Shown here: piece by piece, positions 56,900-64,000 of the stretch
Layout of the letters: each line of letters begins with the position of its first letter
How positions within the stretch are numbered: the stretch's first letter is position 1
Origin: Butyricicoccus sp. OM04-18BH
GTDB taxonomy: Bacteria; Bacillota; Clostridia; Oscillospirales; Butyricicoccaceae
Direction of reading: 5' to 3'
Length of the DNA: 64,000 nucleotides
Assembly (NCBI RefSeq): GCF_003481705.1
Contig: NZ_QULN01000008.1
Coordinates: 45,706-109,705 of the forward strand
Translations under genes and position numbers: made by a program
The notes under the pieces: generated by a model
Seen by the model: the letters and a program-made list of their open reading frames with translations, nothing else
Databases searched by the model: none
What the model was told of the DNA's origin: nothing

Positions 56900-59096
56900 A
56901 AACAAAGTTATCAACACAGTCCTGAACCTGCGCGATAACATGTCGGGCGGCCTCATTCAGGCCGCGAAGAACGCGAAGAAGAGCGGCGCGAAGATCGATG
57001 ACAGCATGATGAACGCGACGCGAAAAGTCGTTAAGTTTAAGAACGACTCGATCAAGGCTTTGCAGAGCTGGTCGAAGAAGAGCGTCGTGGCGGCGGGCGC
57101 GGCGGTGAGCGGTCTCGCGGCGGCCTTTGTGGCGCTCGACGGCGCGACCGAGGAGTACCGCGTCGCGCAGGGCAAGCTGAACGCCGGCTTTCAGGCGGCG
57201 GGCTTTGAGGCCGAAACTGCGCGCAAGAGCTATCGCAATTTCTACGCGATCCTCGGTGATACGGACACCGCCACCGAGGCAAGCCAGCTGCTCGCGAACA
57301 TGGCGAAAGACGAGGAAGAAGTGACTAAGTGGGCGCGCATCGCGGCCGGCGTGCACGGCACGTTCGGCGACTCGCTGCCGATCGAGGGCCTCGTAGAGTC
57401 CGCCAACGAGACGGCGCGGACCGGTCAGATCACGGGCGTTTTTGCGGACGCGATCAACTGGGCGACCAAGGAGGGCGAGCACTTCGGCGTCGCGCTCAAG
57501 GCCAACACCAAGGCAAACAAGGACTGGAACAAGGCAGTCAAGGCCGCGTCGAGCGCGGAGGACTACTTCAACCTCGCGCTGCAGGACTGCGCGGACGAAA
57601 GCGCCCGTCAGAAGCTTATCGTCGACACGCTCTCGGCAAGCTACGACACCGCCGCGACGAGCTTTTACAAGAACAATCAGCAGGTCATCGACGCCAGACG
57701 CAATCAGGCGACGCTCGACGAGACGCTCGCGAAGGTCGGCGACACGTCCGCGAACGTGAAAAACCGGCTGTGGGAGCTCGCCGGTGCGGCGGACGACGGC
57801 TCGGTCCGCGCCGGGTCGGCGCTCGACTGGATGCAGACAAAGGCCGACGCCTTCGGGGCGTGGGTGGAGGGGCTGGACCTGTCCGCCTTCCAGGCGCAGG
57901 TCGACCAGAAATTCCGCCAGTCGCTGCATAAGGCCGGAGAGGCGCTGCAGTGGGTGCGCGACAACTCGGACACGCTGATCGGCGTGCTGAAAAAGCTCGC
58001 GGTCGCGTGGGGTGCCGGCAAGGTACTCGCCTTCGAGAGCGCGGCCATCACGACGATACAGACTATCGGCGGATTTATCAAGACGCTGCGTGCGCTCGAC
58101 GGCATCGGCAAGCTCAGAGGCTTTGCAGACGGCACGATGAGGCTGGTCACAAATGCAGTCGAGTGGACGGTAGACACCGGTGCAATCATTGGCAACAAGG
58201 TCGCGCTGCTCGCGCACAAGGCGGTCGGCGGCGTAGTATGGCTCGCAAAGCAGATCGCGTCGCTCGGCGCGGCAAGCGCGGCGTGGATACACAACACCGT
58301 CGTCATCGGCGCGAACAAGGTCGCGCTGCTGGCGCACAAGGCGGCCGGCGGCGTGGTATGGCTCGCAAAGCAGGTCGTGGCGCTCGGCACGGCAAGCGCG
58401 GCGTGGATTCACAACACCGCAGTCATCGTCGCGAACAAGGTCAGCCTTGTTGCGAACAAGGTCGGCCTTGTCGCGAGCACGGTCGCGTCCGGCGTGGCCG
58501 CCGGTGCGACTGCCGCTCTGACGGCGGCACAGTGGGCGCTCAATGCCGCGTTTGTGGCGACGCCGATCGGCTGGGTCGTGCTCGGACTCGCGGCTATCGT
58601 CGCAGCCGGTGTGGCGCTGTACAAGAACTGGGACACGGTGAAGGCGAAGGCCGGGGAGCTGGGGACCAAGGTGAAAACCGTGTTCGGCGGCGTCCGGGAC
58701 ACCATCACGGGCGCGTTTGATGCGGCGAAGAAGAAGGTCAAGGGCTTTTTCTCGTGGCTCGACGACAAGATCAGCTCGATCCCCCTGCTCGGGGACATCT
58801 ACAGCGGCGGCAAGTCGGCGCTCAGCTGGATCGGGGGCAAGATCTCCGGGCACGCGATGGGCACGCCTTACTTCTCCGGCGGGCTGACGCGCGTCAACGA
58901 GCGCGGCGGCGAGGTCATGCGCCTGCCGAGCGGCACGCAGATCATCCCGCATGATGTGTCTGTCAAGGCGGCGGGCGGCCGCGGCGTGACGGTGAACGTG
59001 ACCATTCAGGGCAACGTCATCGGCAACCGCGAGTACGCCGAGGAGATGGGCGATTATGTCGCGCGGCGCGTGCTCGCGGCGTGCGGAAATGCGTAA
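56886..59096 (+). CDS. tape measure protein
   Basis: A 736-residue tail length protein. The N-terminus is helical (NLRDNMSGGLIQAAKNAKKS); it contains long alanine-rich helices, a tandem 40-residue duplication (NKVALLAHKA, GGVVWLAKQ, ASAAWIHNT) and hydrophobic segments (AALTAAQWALNAAFVATPIG, VVLGLAAIVAAGVALY) expected of a membrane-passing tape. The C-terminus has GTPYFSGGLTRVNERGGE, a common end motif. Confidence 0.92.
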   Translation: MRRAKNKVINTVLNLRDNMSGGLIQAAKNAKKSGAKIDDSMMNATRKVVKFKNDSIKALQSWSKKSVVAAGAAVSGLAAAFVALDGATEEYRVAQGKLNAGFQAAGFEAETARKSYRNFYAILGDTDTATEASQLLANMAKDEEEVTKWARIAAGVHGTFGDSLPIEGLVESANETARTGQITGVFADAINWATKEGEHFGVALKANTKANKDWNKAVKAASSAEDYFNLALQDCADESARQKLIVDTLSASYDTAATSFYKNNQQVIDARRNQATLDETLAKVGDTSANVKNRLWELAGAADDGSVRAGSALDWMQTKADAFGAWVEGLDLSAFQAQVDQKFRQSLHKAGEALQWVRDNSDTLIGVLKKLAVAWGAGKVLAFESAAITTIQTIGGFIKTLRALDGIGKLRGFADGTMRLVTNAVEWTVDTGAIIGNKVALLAHKAVGGVVWLAKQIASLGAASAAWIHNTVVIGANKVALLAHKAAGGVVWLAKQVVALGTASAAWIHNTAVIVANKVSLVANKVGLVASTVASGVAAGATAALTAAQWALNAAFVATPIGWVVLGLAAIVAAGVALYKNWDTVKAKAGELGTKVKTVFGGVRDTITGAFDAAKKKVKGFFSWLDDKISSIPLLGDIYSGGKSALSWIGGKISGHAMGTPYFSGGLTRVNERGGEVMRLPSGTQIIPHDVSVKAAGGRGVTVNVTIQGNVIGNREYAEEMGDYVARRVLAACGNA
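58194..58433. repeat. two tandem 120-bp repeats in the tape measure gene
   Basis: The unit starting AACAAGGTCGCGCTGCT at 58,194 recurs at 58,314, and a partial third begins at 58,434. Each encodes 40 residues. Confidence 0.8.
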
Positions 59097-59111
59097 GGGA
59101 GGTGCGGATAG

Positions 59112-59531
59112 TTGTACAAGGTGATTTTCTCGGTAAATAACAACGAGGAGGTCTGGACGCTGCCGCACGTGCCGGCAGACCTCGAGATCCCGAGCCCGGC
59201 GCAGAGCAATGAGACATACACCGGCCTCAGCCGCAACTACCGGCGCATCGGCACGATGGAGCTCATCTCGATGAGCTGGAAAGGGCTGCTGCCGGTCGGC
59301 AGGCGTTACGCCTTTATGCCGGCGGAAGCAAGCGAGGACGGCTGGGCGTACAAGGATTTCTTCGACCGCTGGCGTGACCGAAAAGTGCCTTTCCGCCTTA
59401 TCATCCTCGACAGCGGCGGCGTTGCCCGGCTCAACATCCCGGTGACGGTGGACGATTTCTCGGTCACCGTGCGCCGCAGCGGAGACCTCAACTACTCGGT
59501 GAGCGTCACCGAGTACCGATTCATTAAGTGA
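59112..59531 (+). CDS. tail/baseplate protein (XkdP-like position)
   Basis: A 139-residue beta-rich protein from TTG 59,112 (YKVIFSVNNNEEVWTLPHVP, SWKGLLPVGRRYAFMP). It occupies the place of XkdP-type proteins after the tape measure, but no LysM domain is evident. Role by position only. Confidence 0.6.
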   Translation: MYKVIFSVNNNEEVWTLPHVPADLEIPSPAQSNETYTGLSRNYRRIGTMELISMSWKGLLPVGRRYAFMPAEASEDGWAYKDFFDRWRDRKVPFRLIILDSGGVARLNIPVTVDDFSVTVRRSGDLNYSVSVTEYRFIK

Positions 59532-59543
59532 GGAGGGCGCGAG

Positions 59544-59795
59544 ATGTGGGATGTGGAGCTTGCGCGCAAGATCATGCAGCAGGGCAGGCAGAAGCTGCCG
59601 CAGGTGTGGCACCGGGCGGAGGTCGTGCAGACGACGCCGAAGCTCGTGTTTTCGATCTTTGACGGCGAGGCGAAATTTGACAGCGAGACCGGTCTCCTTA
59701 TGACGAGGACGGCCGCCTCGCGGTCATGGACGGTCGGGGCGACGGCCTGTGCGCTGCTGGACGGCGCGCAGCTGCTCGTCCTCGACGCGATGTAA
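59544..59795 (+). CDS. baseplate protein (DUF2577-like)
   Basis: An 83-residue protein (WDVELARKIMQQGRQKLPQV, SWTVGATACALLDGAQLLVL). Its size and place fit the XkdR/DUF2577 class between tape measure and XkdS. Confidence 0.6.
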   Translation: MWDVELARKIMQQGRQKLPQVWHRAEVVQTTPKLVFSIFDGEAKFDSETGLLMTRTAASRSWTVGATACALLDGAQLLVLDAM

Positions 59796-59809
59796 ATGGA
59801 GGTGATTTT

Positions 59810-60262
59810 ATGGCAGAGGTTTTTCCCGTGATCCCGTCCGGCATCCCGGCGCAGACTGCGGCGGACATCGGGCGGGCACCGGATTTTTTGTTCGACGAGA
59901 CCGGGCGCTCAGGCGCTTTTCAGCTCGTGGACGGGGCGGTGCAGGAGGTTTCGGGCGCGGCCGCGGTCCGCCGGTGGCTCGAGCTGATGCTCAGGCAGAA
60001 GCCGGGCGCTGTGCCCATCTACCGCACGGACGGAGAGACGCAGCCGGGCGTGGAGGCGGCAAGCCTCGACCGGCGCGCGCCGGAAGGGTGGGCGTTTGCC
60101 GAGATCGAGCAGGATATCCGCGACACGGCGGCGTTCTGCCCGGCAATCCGCACGGTGGACGGCTTCCGCTTTACGCGGCTGCGGCACGGCGTGGAGGTGC
60201 GGTTTACGGCGCATCTCCACACGGACGAAACTCTGGAGGTGACGACGAATGTCGGCGAATGA
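59810..60262 (+). CDS. baseplate wedge protein (DUF2634/XkdS-like)
   Basis: A 150-residue gp25-like protein: FDETGRSGAFQLVDGAVQEV, WLELMLRQKPGAVPIYRTDG. It forms part of the baseplate wedge. It overlaps the baseplate J gene. Confidence 0.78.
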   Translation: MAEVFPVIPSGIPAQTAADIGRAPDFLFDETGRSGAFQLVDGAVQEVSGAAAVRRWLELMLRQKPGAVPIYRTDGETQPGVEAASLDRRAPEGWAFAEIEQDIRDTAAFCPAIRTVDGFRFTRLRHGVEVRFTAHLHTDETLEVTTNVGE

Positions 60263-61307
60263 GGTTTTAGAGGCGCTGCTCGACGCGATGCCGGACAGCT
60301 ACCAGAAAACCATCGGCTTTCCGACCTACGACCTGCTGGCGGCGGCAAGCCTGCGGCTGGCGGAGACGGACGCGGTGATCGAGGACGCGAGGGCGGCGCT
60401 CGACCCGGAAAACCTGACGGGCGGCGAGCTCGACCGGTACATCTACCCGCGCAGCGGCATCGCGCGCAAGGCTGCGACCTTCGCGGGCGGCGTGCTGACG
60501 GTCAAGGGTACGGGCACGATCGAGCAGGGCACGCTGTTCGAGAGCGCGGGCGGCGTGCAGTTCGCGGCGGCGGAAACCGTCGCCATCGACGGCACGGGCG
60601 AGGTGCCGGTGACCTGCCGCGCGGACGGCACGGCAGGAAATCTGCCCGCGCATTCGGTGACGCAGATGCCGGTGACGGTGCAGGGCATCACGGGGTGCGA
60701 CAACGAGGCCGAGATGAGCGGCGGCTACGCCGAGGAGACGGACGCGGAGTATTACGCGCGGTTTCTGCTCAAGATGCGCACGCCTGCTACGTCGGGCAAC
60801 ATCTACCACTATGAGCAGTGGGCGCTCGAGTGCGCGGGCGTCGGGCACGTCAGGGTTTTCCCGCGCGTGCAGGGCGTGAACACGGTGGACGTCGTGATCG
60901 CGGACAGCACAGGACAGCCGGCGGGCGAGGAGCTCGTCGCGGCGGTGCAGGCGTACATCGACCCCGAGAGCGAAGGAGCCGGAAGGGGGCAGGCGCCGAT
61001 CGGCGCGCAGTGCTTTGTGTCGGCGGCGGCGGAGAAGAAGATCGCCATTGCCTGCAAGGTGTTCAAATCGAACACCGCGGAGGCGGACAGTGTGACGGCG
61101 GCAGTCAAAGCGGCGGTCGCGGCGTATCTCGCCGGGACGGTGTTCGTGCAGGACTACGTCTCTTATGCGCAGATCGCGGCGGCTATCCTGTCGGCCGACG
61201 GCGTTGTGGACTTTGAGGGCCTGACGGTCGGCGGCGGCACGGCCAACATCGCGGTCGGCGAGCGCGAGTGCGCGGTGCTGGGCGAGGTGACGATCCGCTA
61301 TGCTTGA
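60249..61307 (+). CDS. baseplate J protein
   Basis: A 352-residue gpJ-type wedge protein: FPTYDLLAAASLRLAETDAV, YIYPRSGIARKAATFAGGVL, AGNLPAHSVTQMPVTVQGI, YYARFLLKMRTPATSGNIYH. It contains palindrome variant E in the KVFKSNT codons. It overlaps the next gene by eight bases. Confidence 0.93.
   Translation: MSANEVLEALLDAMPDSYQKTIGFPTYDLLAAASLRLAETDAVIEDARAALDPENLTGGELDRYIYPRSGIARKAATFAGGVLTVKGTGTIEQGTLFESAGGVQFAAAETVAIDGTGEVPVTCRADGTAGNLPAHSVTQMPVTVQGITGCDNEAEMSGGYAEETDAEYYARFLLKMRTPATSGNIYHYEQWALECAGVGHVRVFPRVQGVNTVDVVIADSTGQPAGEELVAAVQAYIDPESEGAGRGQAPIGAQCFVSAAAEKKIAIACKVFKSNTAEADSVTAAVKAAVAAYLAGTVFVQDYVSYAQIAAAILSADGVVDFEGLTVGGGTANIAVGERECAVLGEVTIRYA
61059..61077. repeat. dispersed palindrome, variant E, inside baseplate J
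   Basis: GGTGTTCAAATCGAACACC keeps both 7-base arms of the repeat and differs from it at three central positions. Confidence 0.65.
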
Positions 61308-61827
61308 TATCATTAGGCAGCTGCCGTCGGCGTACCGCGGCGACAGGTGGGTGCGCGACCTGCTCGGCTGTATCGCCGCGCTCGACGAAAAGCAGCGCGA
61401 GAGTGCGCTCGAGACGGCGGCGCAGCTCTTCCCGGACGCGATGACGTGGCTCCTCGAAACCGAGGAGCGCATCGCCGGGCTGGAGGGCAATGCGGCGCTG
61501 ACGCTCGAGGAGCGGCGGACCGCTCTGCAGGCGCGGTGGCGCGCCGCGGGCAAGTGCGATGTGGAGCTCATCCAGCGCGTGTGCGACTCGTGGAAGAACG
61601 GCGAGATTTCTGTCGGCTTTGCCGAGGGCGTGATCGTGCTGACGTTCGTCGGCGCGTATGGCGTGCCCGAGGCGGCCGAGCTCGCGGCACTGCAGGACGC
61701 GGTGGAGCACACGATCCCGTGCCATCTGGCGGTGAGCTATCTCTACCGCTATCTGCTCGTGCGCGAGGTCGGGGCGATGACGGTGGCGGAGCTGCAGGGG
61801 CACACGATGCATGATTTTGCGTTTTAG
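61300..61827 (+). CDS. tail protein (DUF2313/YmfQ-like)
   Basis: A 175-residue protein: DIIRQLPSAYRGDRWVRDLL, LTLEERRTALQARWRAAGKC and the C-terminal PEAAELAALQDAVEHTIPCH match the DUF2313 baseplate family that follows baseplate J and precedes fibres. Confidence 0.87.
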   Translation: MLDIIRQLPSAYRGDRWVRDLLGCIAALDEKQRESALETAAQLFPDAMTWLLETEERIAGLEGNAALTLEERRTALQARWRAAGKCDVELIQRVCDSWKNGEISVGFAEGVIVLTFVGAYGVPEAAELAALQDAVEHTIPCHLAVSYLYRYLLVREVGAMTVAELQGHTMHDFAF

Positions 61828-61838
61828 AAGGTGAGAAA

Positions 61839-62666
61839 ATGAGTTTGAAAACAAAGCTGCTCGAGCTTTTTAAATATGAGCCGGACAAGGACGGCGCGCA
61901 GACGTTCAACATCAAGTCGGCGCTCAATGACAACTGGGATAAGATCGAGGCGTGGGCGCAGAGCGTGAAAACCGCGCTCGCGGGGCTCGTGCCGACGAGC
62001 CGGACGGTGAACGGGAAAACGCTGAGCGCGGATGTGACGCTGACGGGCGATGACATTGCGATGGGTGCCGATGATGCGGAGAACTTAAGGACGGCTATGG
62101 CAAAGCGCCTTAGGGCGGATGGCGATGTCACCCGTCAAGGCTTAATAGGATCGACTGTGGATAATACATATTTTGCATCTGTTATTGGTGCCAGTGGTGG
62201 TGGTTTTTTTGAATGCTACAAGGACTATACACAGAGAACTCAGCTCGTTATTAGCCCGCCGAACGATACGCCCCTTTCAGCGCGAATTGCTCAGACAGAC
62301 GATGGCACGCATTGGACATCAAAATATTTGGCAACCTGTGAAACGCCCGAGGTGCATTCATTGCCTTTAAATATTGCAGACGATATAAACACAAGCTGTT
62401 ATTCACGTGATCAATTCGGACGAGTATTTGTAAGCATTCGAGTACAGCCAACTACGCATTGGACCGAAATGAAAACAATCGGCACTATGCCGGAAGGTTT
62501 TCGGCCCGATCGGGATATTGTTGTCCCAGCACTCGTGCAAAGATACGGCAATCCTTTTCACGCAGAACAGCTATTCATTACTTCGACCGGCGCAATTATT
62601 ACTCAAGGCGATTATTCGGACGTGGATTTAATCTTTGCTCAGTTGACATATCCAGCGGCGACTTAA
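61839..62666 (+). CDS. tail fibre protein, expressed form
   Basis: A 275-residue fibre. The N-terminal 80 residues attach to the baseplate (LLELFKYEPDKDGAQTFNIK, KTLSADVTLTGDDIAMGADD) and are GC-rich. After the crossover repeat at 62,085 the sequence becomes AT-rich and encodes a receptor-binding domain (HSLPLNIADDINTSCYSRDQ, TMPEGFRPDRDIVVPAL). The stop codon overlaps the stop of the opposite-strand cassette. This C-terminus is predicted to be exchangeable. Confidence 0.85.
   Translation: MSLKTKLLELFKYEPDKDGAQTFNIKSALNDNWDKIEAWAQSVKTALAGLVPTSRTVNGKTLSADVTLTGDDIAMGADDAENLRTAMAKRLRADGDVTRQGLIGSTVDNTYFASVIGASGGGFFECYKDYTQRTQLVISPPNDTPLSARIAQTDDGTHWTSKYLATCETPEVHSLPLNIADDINTSCYSRDQFGRVFVSIRVQPTTHWTEMKTIGTMPEGFRPDRDIVVPALVQRYGNPFHAEQLFITSTGAIITQGDYSDVDLIFAQLTYPAAT
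62085..62108 (+). repeat. inverted repeat site 1 of the invertible fibre segment
   Basis: 24 bp starting TTAAGGACGGCTATGG, in frame in the fibre gene (L-R-T-A-M-A-K-R). Two mismatches to site 2. Confidence 0.85.
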
Positions 62667-63274
62667 CTCATAAACGCAAATGTTGCGAAGAAATAATCGT
62701 CGGAGGTAATTGCTACACCAGGTTGATCGGTAAGATCAACGAACAAATTACCATCTGATGTTGCCTTAATCGTCACAAGCCGACGCGAACCCTTGAAGAT
62801 TGCCGGTACTTCCAGATCGGCAGCCGGGCGAAAACCCTCTGGCAATGTTGCCAACGCTGCGGACACTCGAAAACTTTGTGTTGTTCGAGCGGCAATGCTG
62901 ACGATAACAATACTCTCTTGGGTCTTGTAGTAACGACAGGTCGCGTCAAATTTCGTCCAGCCGTCTGCAAGCGGCAGCTGATGCGTTTCCGGCGCAATAC
63001 AATCCGCAACCTTTCGCCATGGTCCACCCCATTTACCGCTTCCGGTGCTGGCCCGATGCATTACATCGTCAGAAAAAATCAACAGTGCGCGATCATTACC
63101 TGGAAAATCACCTGTTAATAAGCCTCGCCAATACAGCGGATATGGCACACCTTTAGCAGTCCTTGGCGTCAGCATAAATGTACCGCCTGCGGTCTGTGCA
63201 GAGGCCCATTCCTGCAGGTTTTCGGGCGCAATTACGCCGTACTCCACATCGCGCTTTGCCGTAGGCGTCCTTAA
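62663..63274 (-). pseudogene. silent alternative tail fibre C-terminus
   Basis: An open frame on the minus strand from the repeat (LRTPTAKRDVEYGVIAPENL) to the shared centre. HQLPLADGWTKFDATCRYYK and LATLPEGFRPAADLEVPAIF match the expressed C-terminus in order, so the two are homologous receptor-binding domains. There is no start codon or ribosome site at its beginning; the open frame only continues by chance into the neighbouring region. Inversion at sites 1 and 2 would fuse it in frame to the fibre N-terminus. Not broken, but silent in this orientation. Confidence 0.8.
63251..63274 (-). repeat. inverted repeat site 2 of the invertible fibre segment
   Basis: 24 bp on the minus strand starting TTAAGGACGCCTACGG; two mismatches to site 1, opposite orientation. 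Confidence 0.85.
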
Positions 63275-63296
63275 AATTTGAGAAAGGATGATGAAA

Positions 63297-63731
63297 ATGA
63301 ACAATGAAAAGCACTGCAGCGTCATCGACGCTGAGGGCAGGCACGTGACTTACGTGCTCGTAAAAATCCGTGACAAGCCGCTGGAGGATGGCGGCACGGA
63401 GCAGGTCGAGGAGGTGCAGAACTACACCTTAAAGGACGGCGAGCAGCTTGTCGATGCCTCGCCGCCGGTTATGCGGACACACGCCGGCAGCACTGGCTTT
63501 ATTTCGCCGGTCTGGGACGGCAGTCAGTGGGCTGAGACCGCCGCGGCCGACGAGATCGCCGCCTGGGAGCAGGAGCACCCGGCGCCGGAGATCAAGCCCA
63601 GTCCGAAATCTAACGCAGAACTGGAGCAGGAAAATAAGCTGCTGAAAGCACAACTTAACGCCGCGACCGAACGCAGTGATTTTATTGAGGACTGCATTGC
63701 GGAGATGGCGATGCAGGTTTACGCAGAATAA
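63297..63731 (+). CDS. fibre-associated phage protein with C-terminal coiled coil
   Basis: A 144-residue protein (NNEKHCSVIDAEGRHVTYVL, GFISPVWDGSQWAETAAADE) whose C-terminus is a coiled coil (NAELEQENKLLKAQLNAAT). ATG 63,297 leaves ten bases from AGAAAGG; 63,288 and 63,291 are in frame but close. Its position after the fibre suggests a fibre chaperone or accessory structural part. Confidence 0.6.
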   Translation: MNNEKHCSVIDAEGRHVTYVLVKIRDKPLEDGGTEQVEEVQNYTLKDGEQLVDASPPVMRTHAGSTGFISPVWDGSQWAETAAADEIAAWEQEHPAPEIKPSPKSNAELEQENKLLKAQLNAATERSDFIEDCIAEMAMQVYAE

Positions 63732-63766
63732 TGAACATTTTTAGACGTTTAGAAAGGTTGGTAATT

Positions 63767-63931
63767 ATGATGGCTATGTTTTTTGCCCAGAGAGTAATCC
63801 TTGGCAAGACGGAGTTCGATGCTGTGCCCAAAGCACTCAAAAAGCAGGTAGCGGAGATCCTGATCGACTCCGGCCTGCCGGAGATGGTACCGGCAGAGTT
63901 CGGCGGTACGAAGGACGTAGAAGCCGCGTAA
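63767..63931 (+). CDS. small CD1375-like phage protein
   Basis: A 54-residue protein (MFFAQRVILGKTEFDAVPKA, SGLPEMVPAEFGG) of the short XkdX/CD1375 type found after tail fibres. ATG 63,767 has AAAGG nine bases upstream; an ATG at 63,731 would add twelve residues. Confidence 0.6.
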   Translation: MMAMFFAQRVILGKTEFDAVPKALKKQVAEILIDSGLPEMVPAEFGGTKDVEAA

Positions 63932-64000
63932 ACGGCTGCACGGGCGCCTACGGCAAAGCGACCCTTGAAGCAGTACCCAAAGACGCTGGATGTGCACAAA
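63932..64000 (+). pseudogene. start of a third, start-less fibre cassette
   Basis: An open frame without a start codon that runs off the window. In the frame used by the fibre it reads RAPTAKRPLKQYPKTLDVHK, and PTAKR matches the silent cassette. It begins at the third copy of the crossover repeat, in the same orientation as site 1. Confidence 0.5.
63944..63960 (+). repeat. crossover repeat site 3 (core)
   Basis: GCGCCTACGGCAAAGCG matches the core of site 2 at 16 of 17 positions, in inverted orientation to it. Confidence 0.65.

Noticed and set aside
58194-58433. CRISPR or transposon repeat in the tape measure
   Set aside because: It is an in-frame 40-residue duplication without inverted ends or spacers.
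56862-59612. A 916-codon minus-strand frame opposite the tape measure
   Set aside because: It is a shadow of the tape measure and neighbouring genes with arginine/histidine-rich sequence and no domain.
28616-61077. Palindrome GGTGTTCAATTTGAACACC as a LexA/SOS box
   Set aside because: The Firmicute SOS box has GAAC on the left and GTTC on the right; here the order is reversed, and copies lie inside genes.
61839-64000. Diversity-generating retroelement acting on the tail fibre
   Set aside because: No reverse transcriptase, template repeat or C-type lectin fold is seen; the homologous open frame with inverted repeats is better explained by DNA inversion.

Overview
The window is a GC-rich (roughly 60%) chromosome segment from a low-GC-type Gram-positive lineage (Firmicutes, class Clostridia). 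Gene order points to the Oscillospiraceae/Butyricicoccaceae neighbourhood: yceD-rpmF, der-plsY-gpsA, murB-rapZ-whiA-dnaE-pfkA, a GerS-like lipoprotein beside alr, and efp. The species cannot be named from sequence alone.

Positions 1-26,115 are host chromosome. Housekeeping genes cover ribosome and tRNA function (rpmF, der, mtaB, efp), membrane lipid synthesis (plsY, gpsA), the cell wall (murB, alr, an amidase, a secreted SH3-NlpC/P60 hydrolase), replication (dnaE), sugar uptake and glycolysis (ptsI, pfkA), metabolite repair (nnrD) and a MazF toxin without an adjacent antitoxin. Several sigma-A-type promoters with 17-nt spacers are visible. The hydrolase operon promoter is followed by two direct-repeat pairs matching the WalR box. 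A MITE-like element sits upstream of der. The chromosome part ends in two identical tandem tRNA-Val(GAC) genes.

From about 26.1 kb to the end lies the left part of a temperate contractile-tailed (myovirus) prophage; its right end is outside the window. Order: integrase, DUF4236 protein, ImmA/ImmR-type lysogeny pair, operators and a rightward promoter, small regulators, an O-like initiator gene with three internal iterons, DnaB helicase, ParA/ParB, small proteins, two DNA methyltransferases, an HUH Rep-like protein, HNH endonuclease, small terminase, a repeat-rich accessory island (tRNA-like gene, LemA and a membrane partner, MazG remnant, three perfect DnaA boxes), large terminase, portal, ClpP-like protease, HK97 capsid, connectors, sheath, tube, chaperones with a -1 frameshift site, tape measure, hub/lysin fusion, baseplate and tail fibre. 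Lysis genes are not in the window.

Two systems stand out. First, the tail fibre C-terminus is bounded by 24-bp inverted repeats (62,085-62,108 and 63,251-63,274; two mismatches) with an alternative, in-frame C-terminal cassette on the opposite strand. A third repeat at 63,944 opens another start-less cassette, so this looks like a shufflon-like host-range switch. Second, a 19-bp palindrome, GGTGTTCAATTTGAACACC, occurs four times exactly and once nearly, only inside the prophage, in both intergenic and coding DNA, with a further variant inside parB. Together with ParA/ParB this suggests dispersed partition sites and a possible plasmid-like phase. Short hairpins related to the MITE near der have also entered the prophage late genes.
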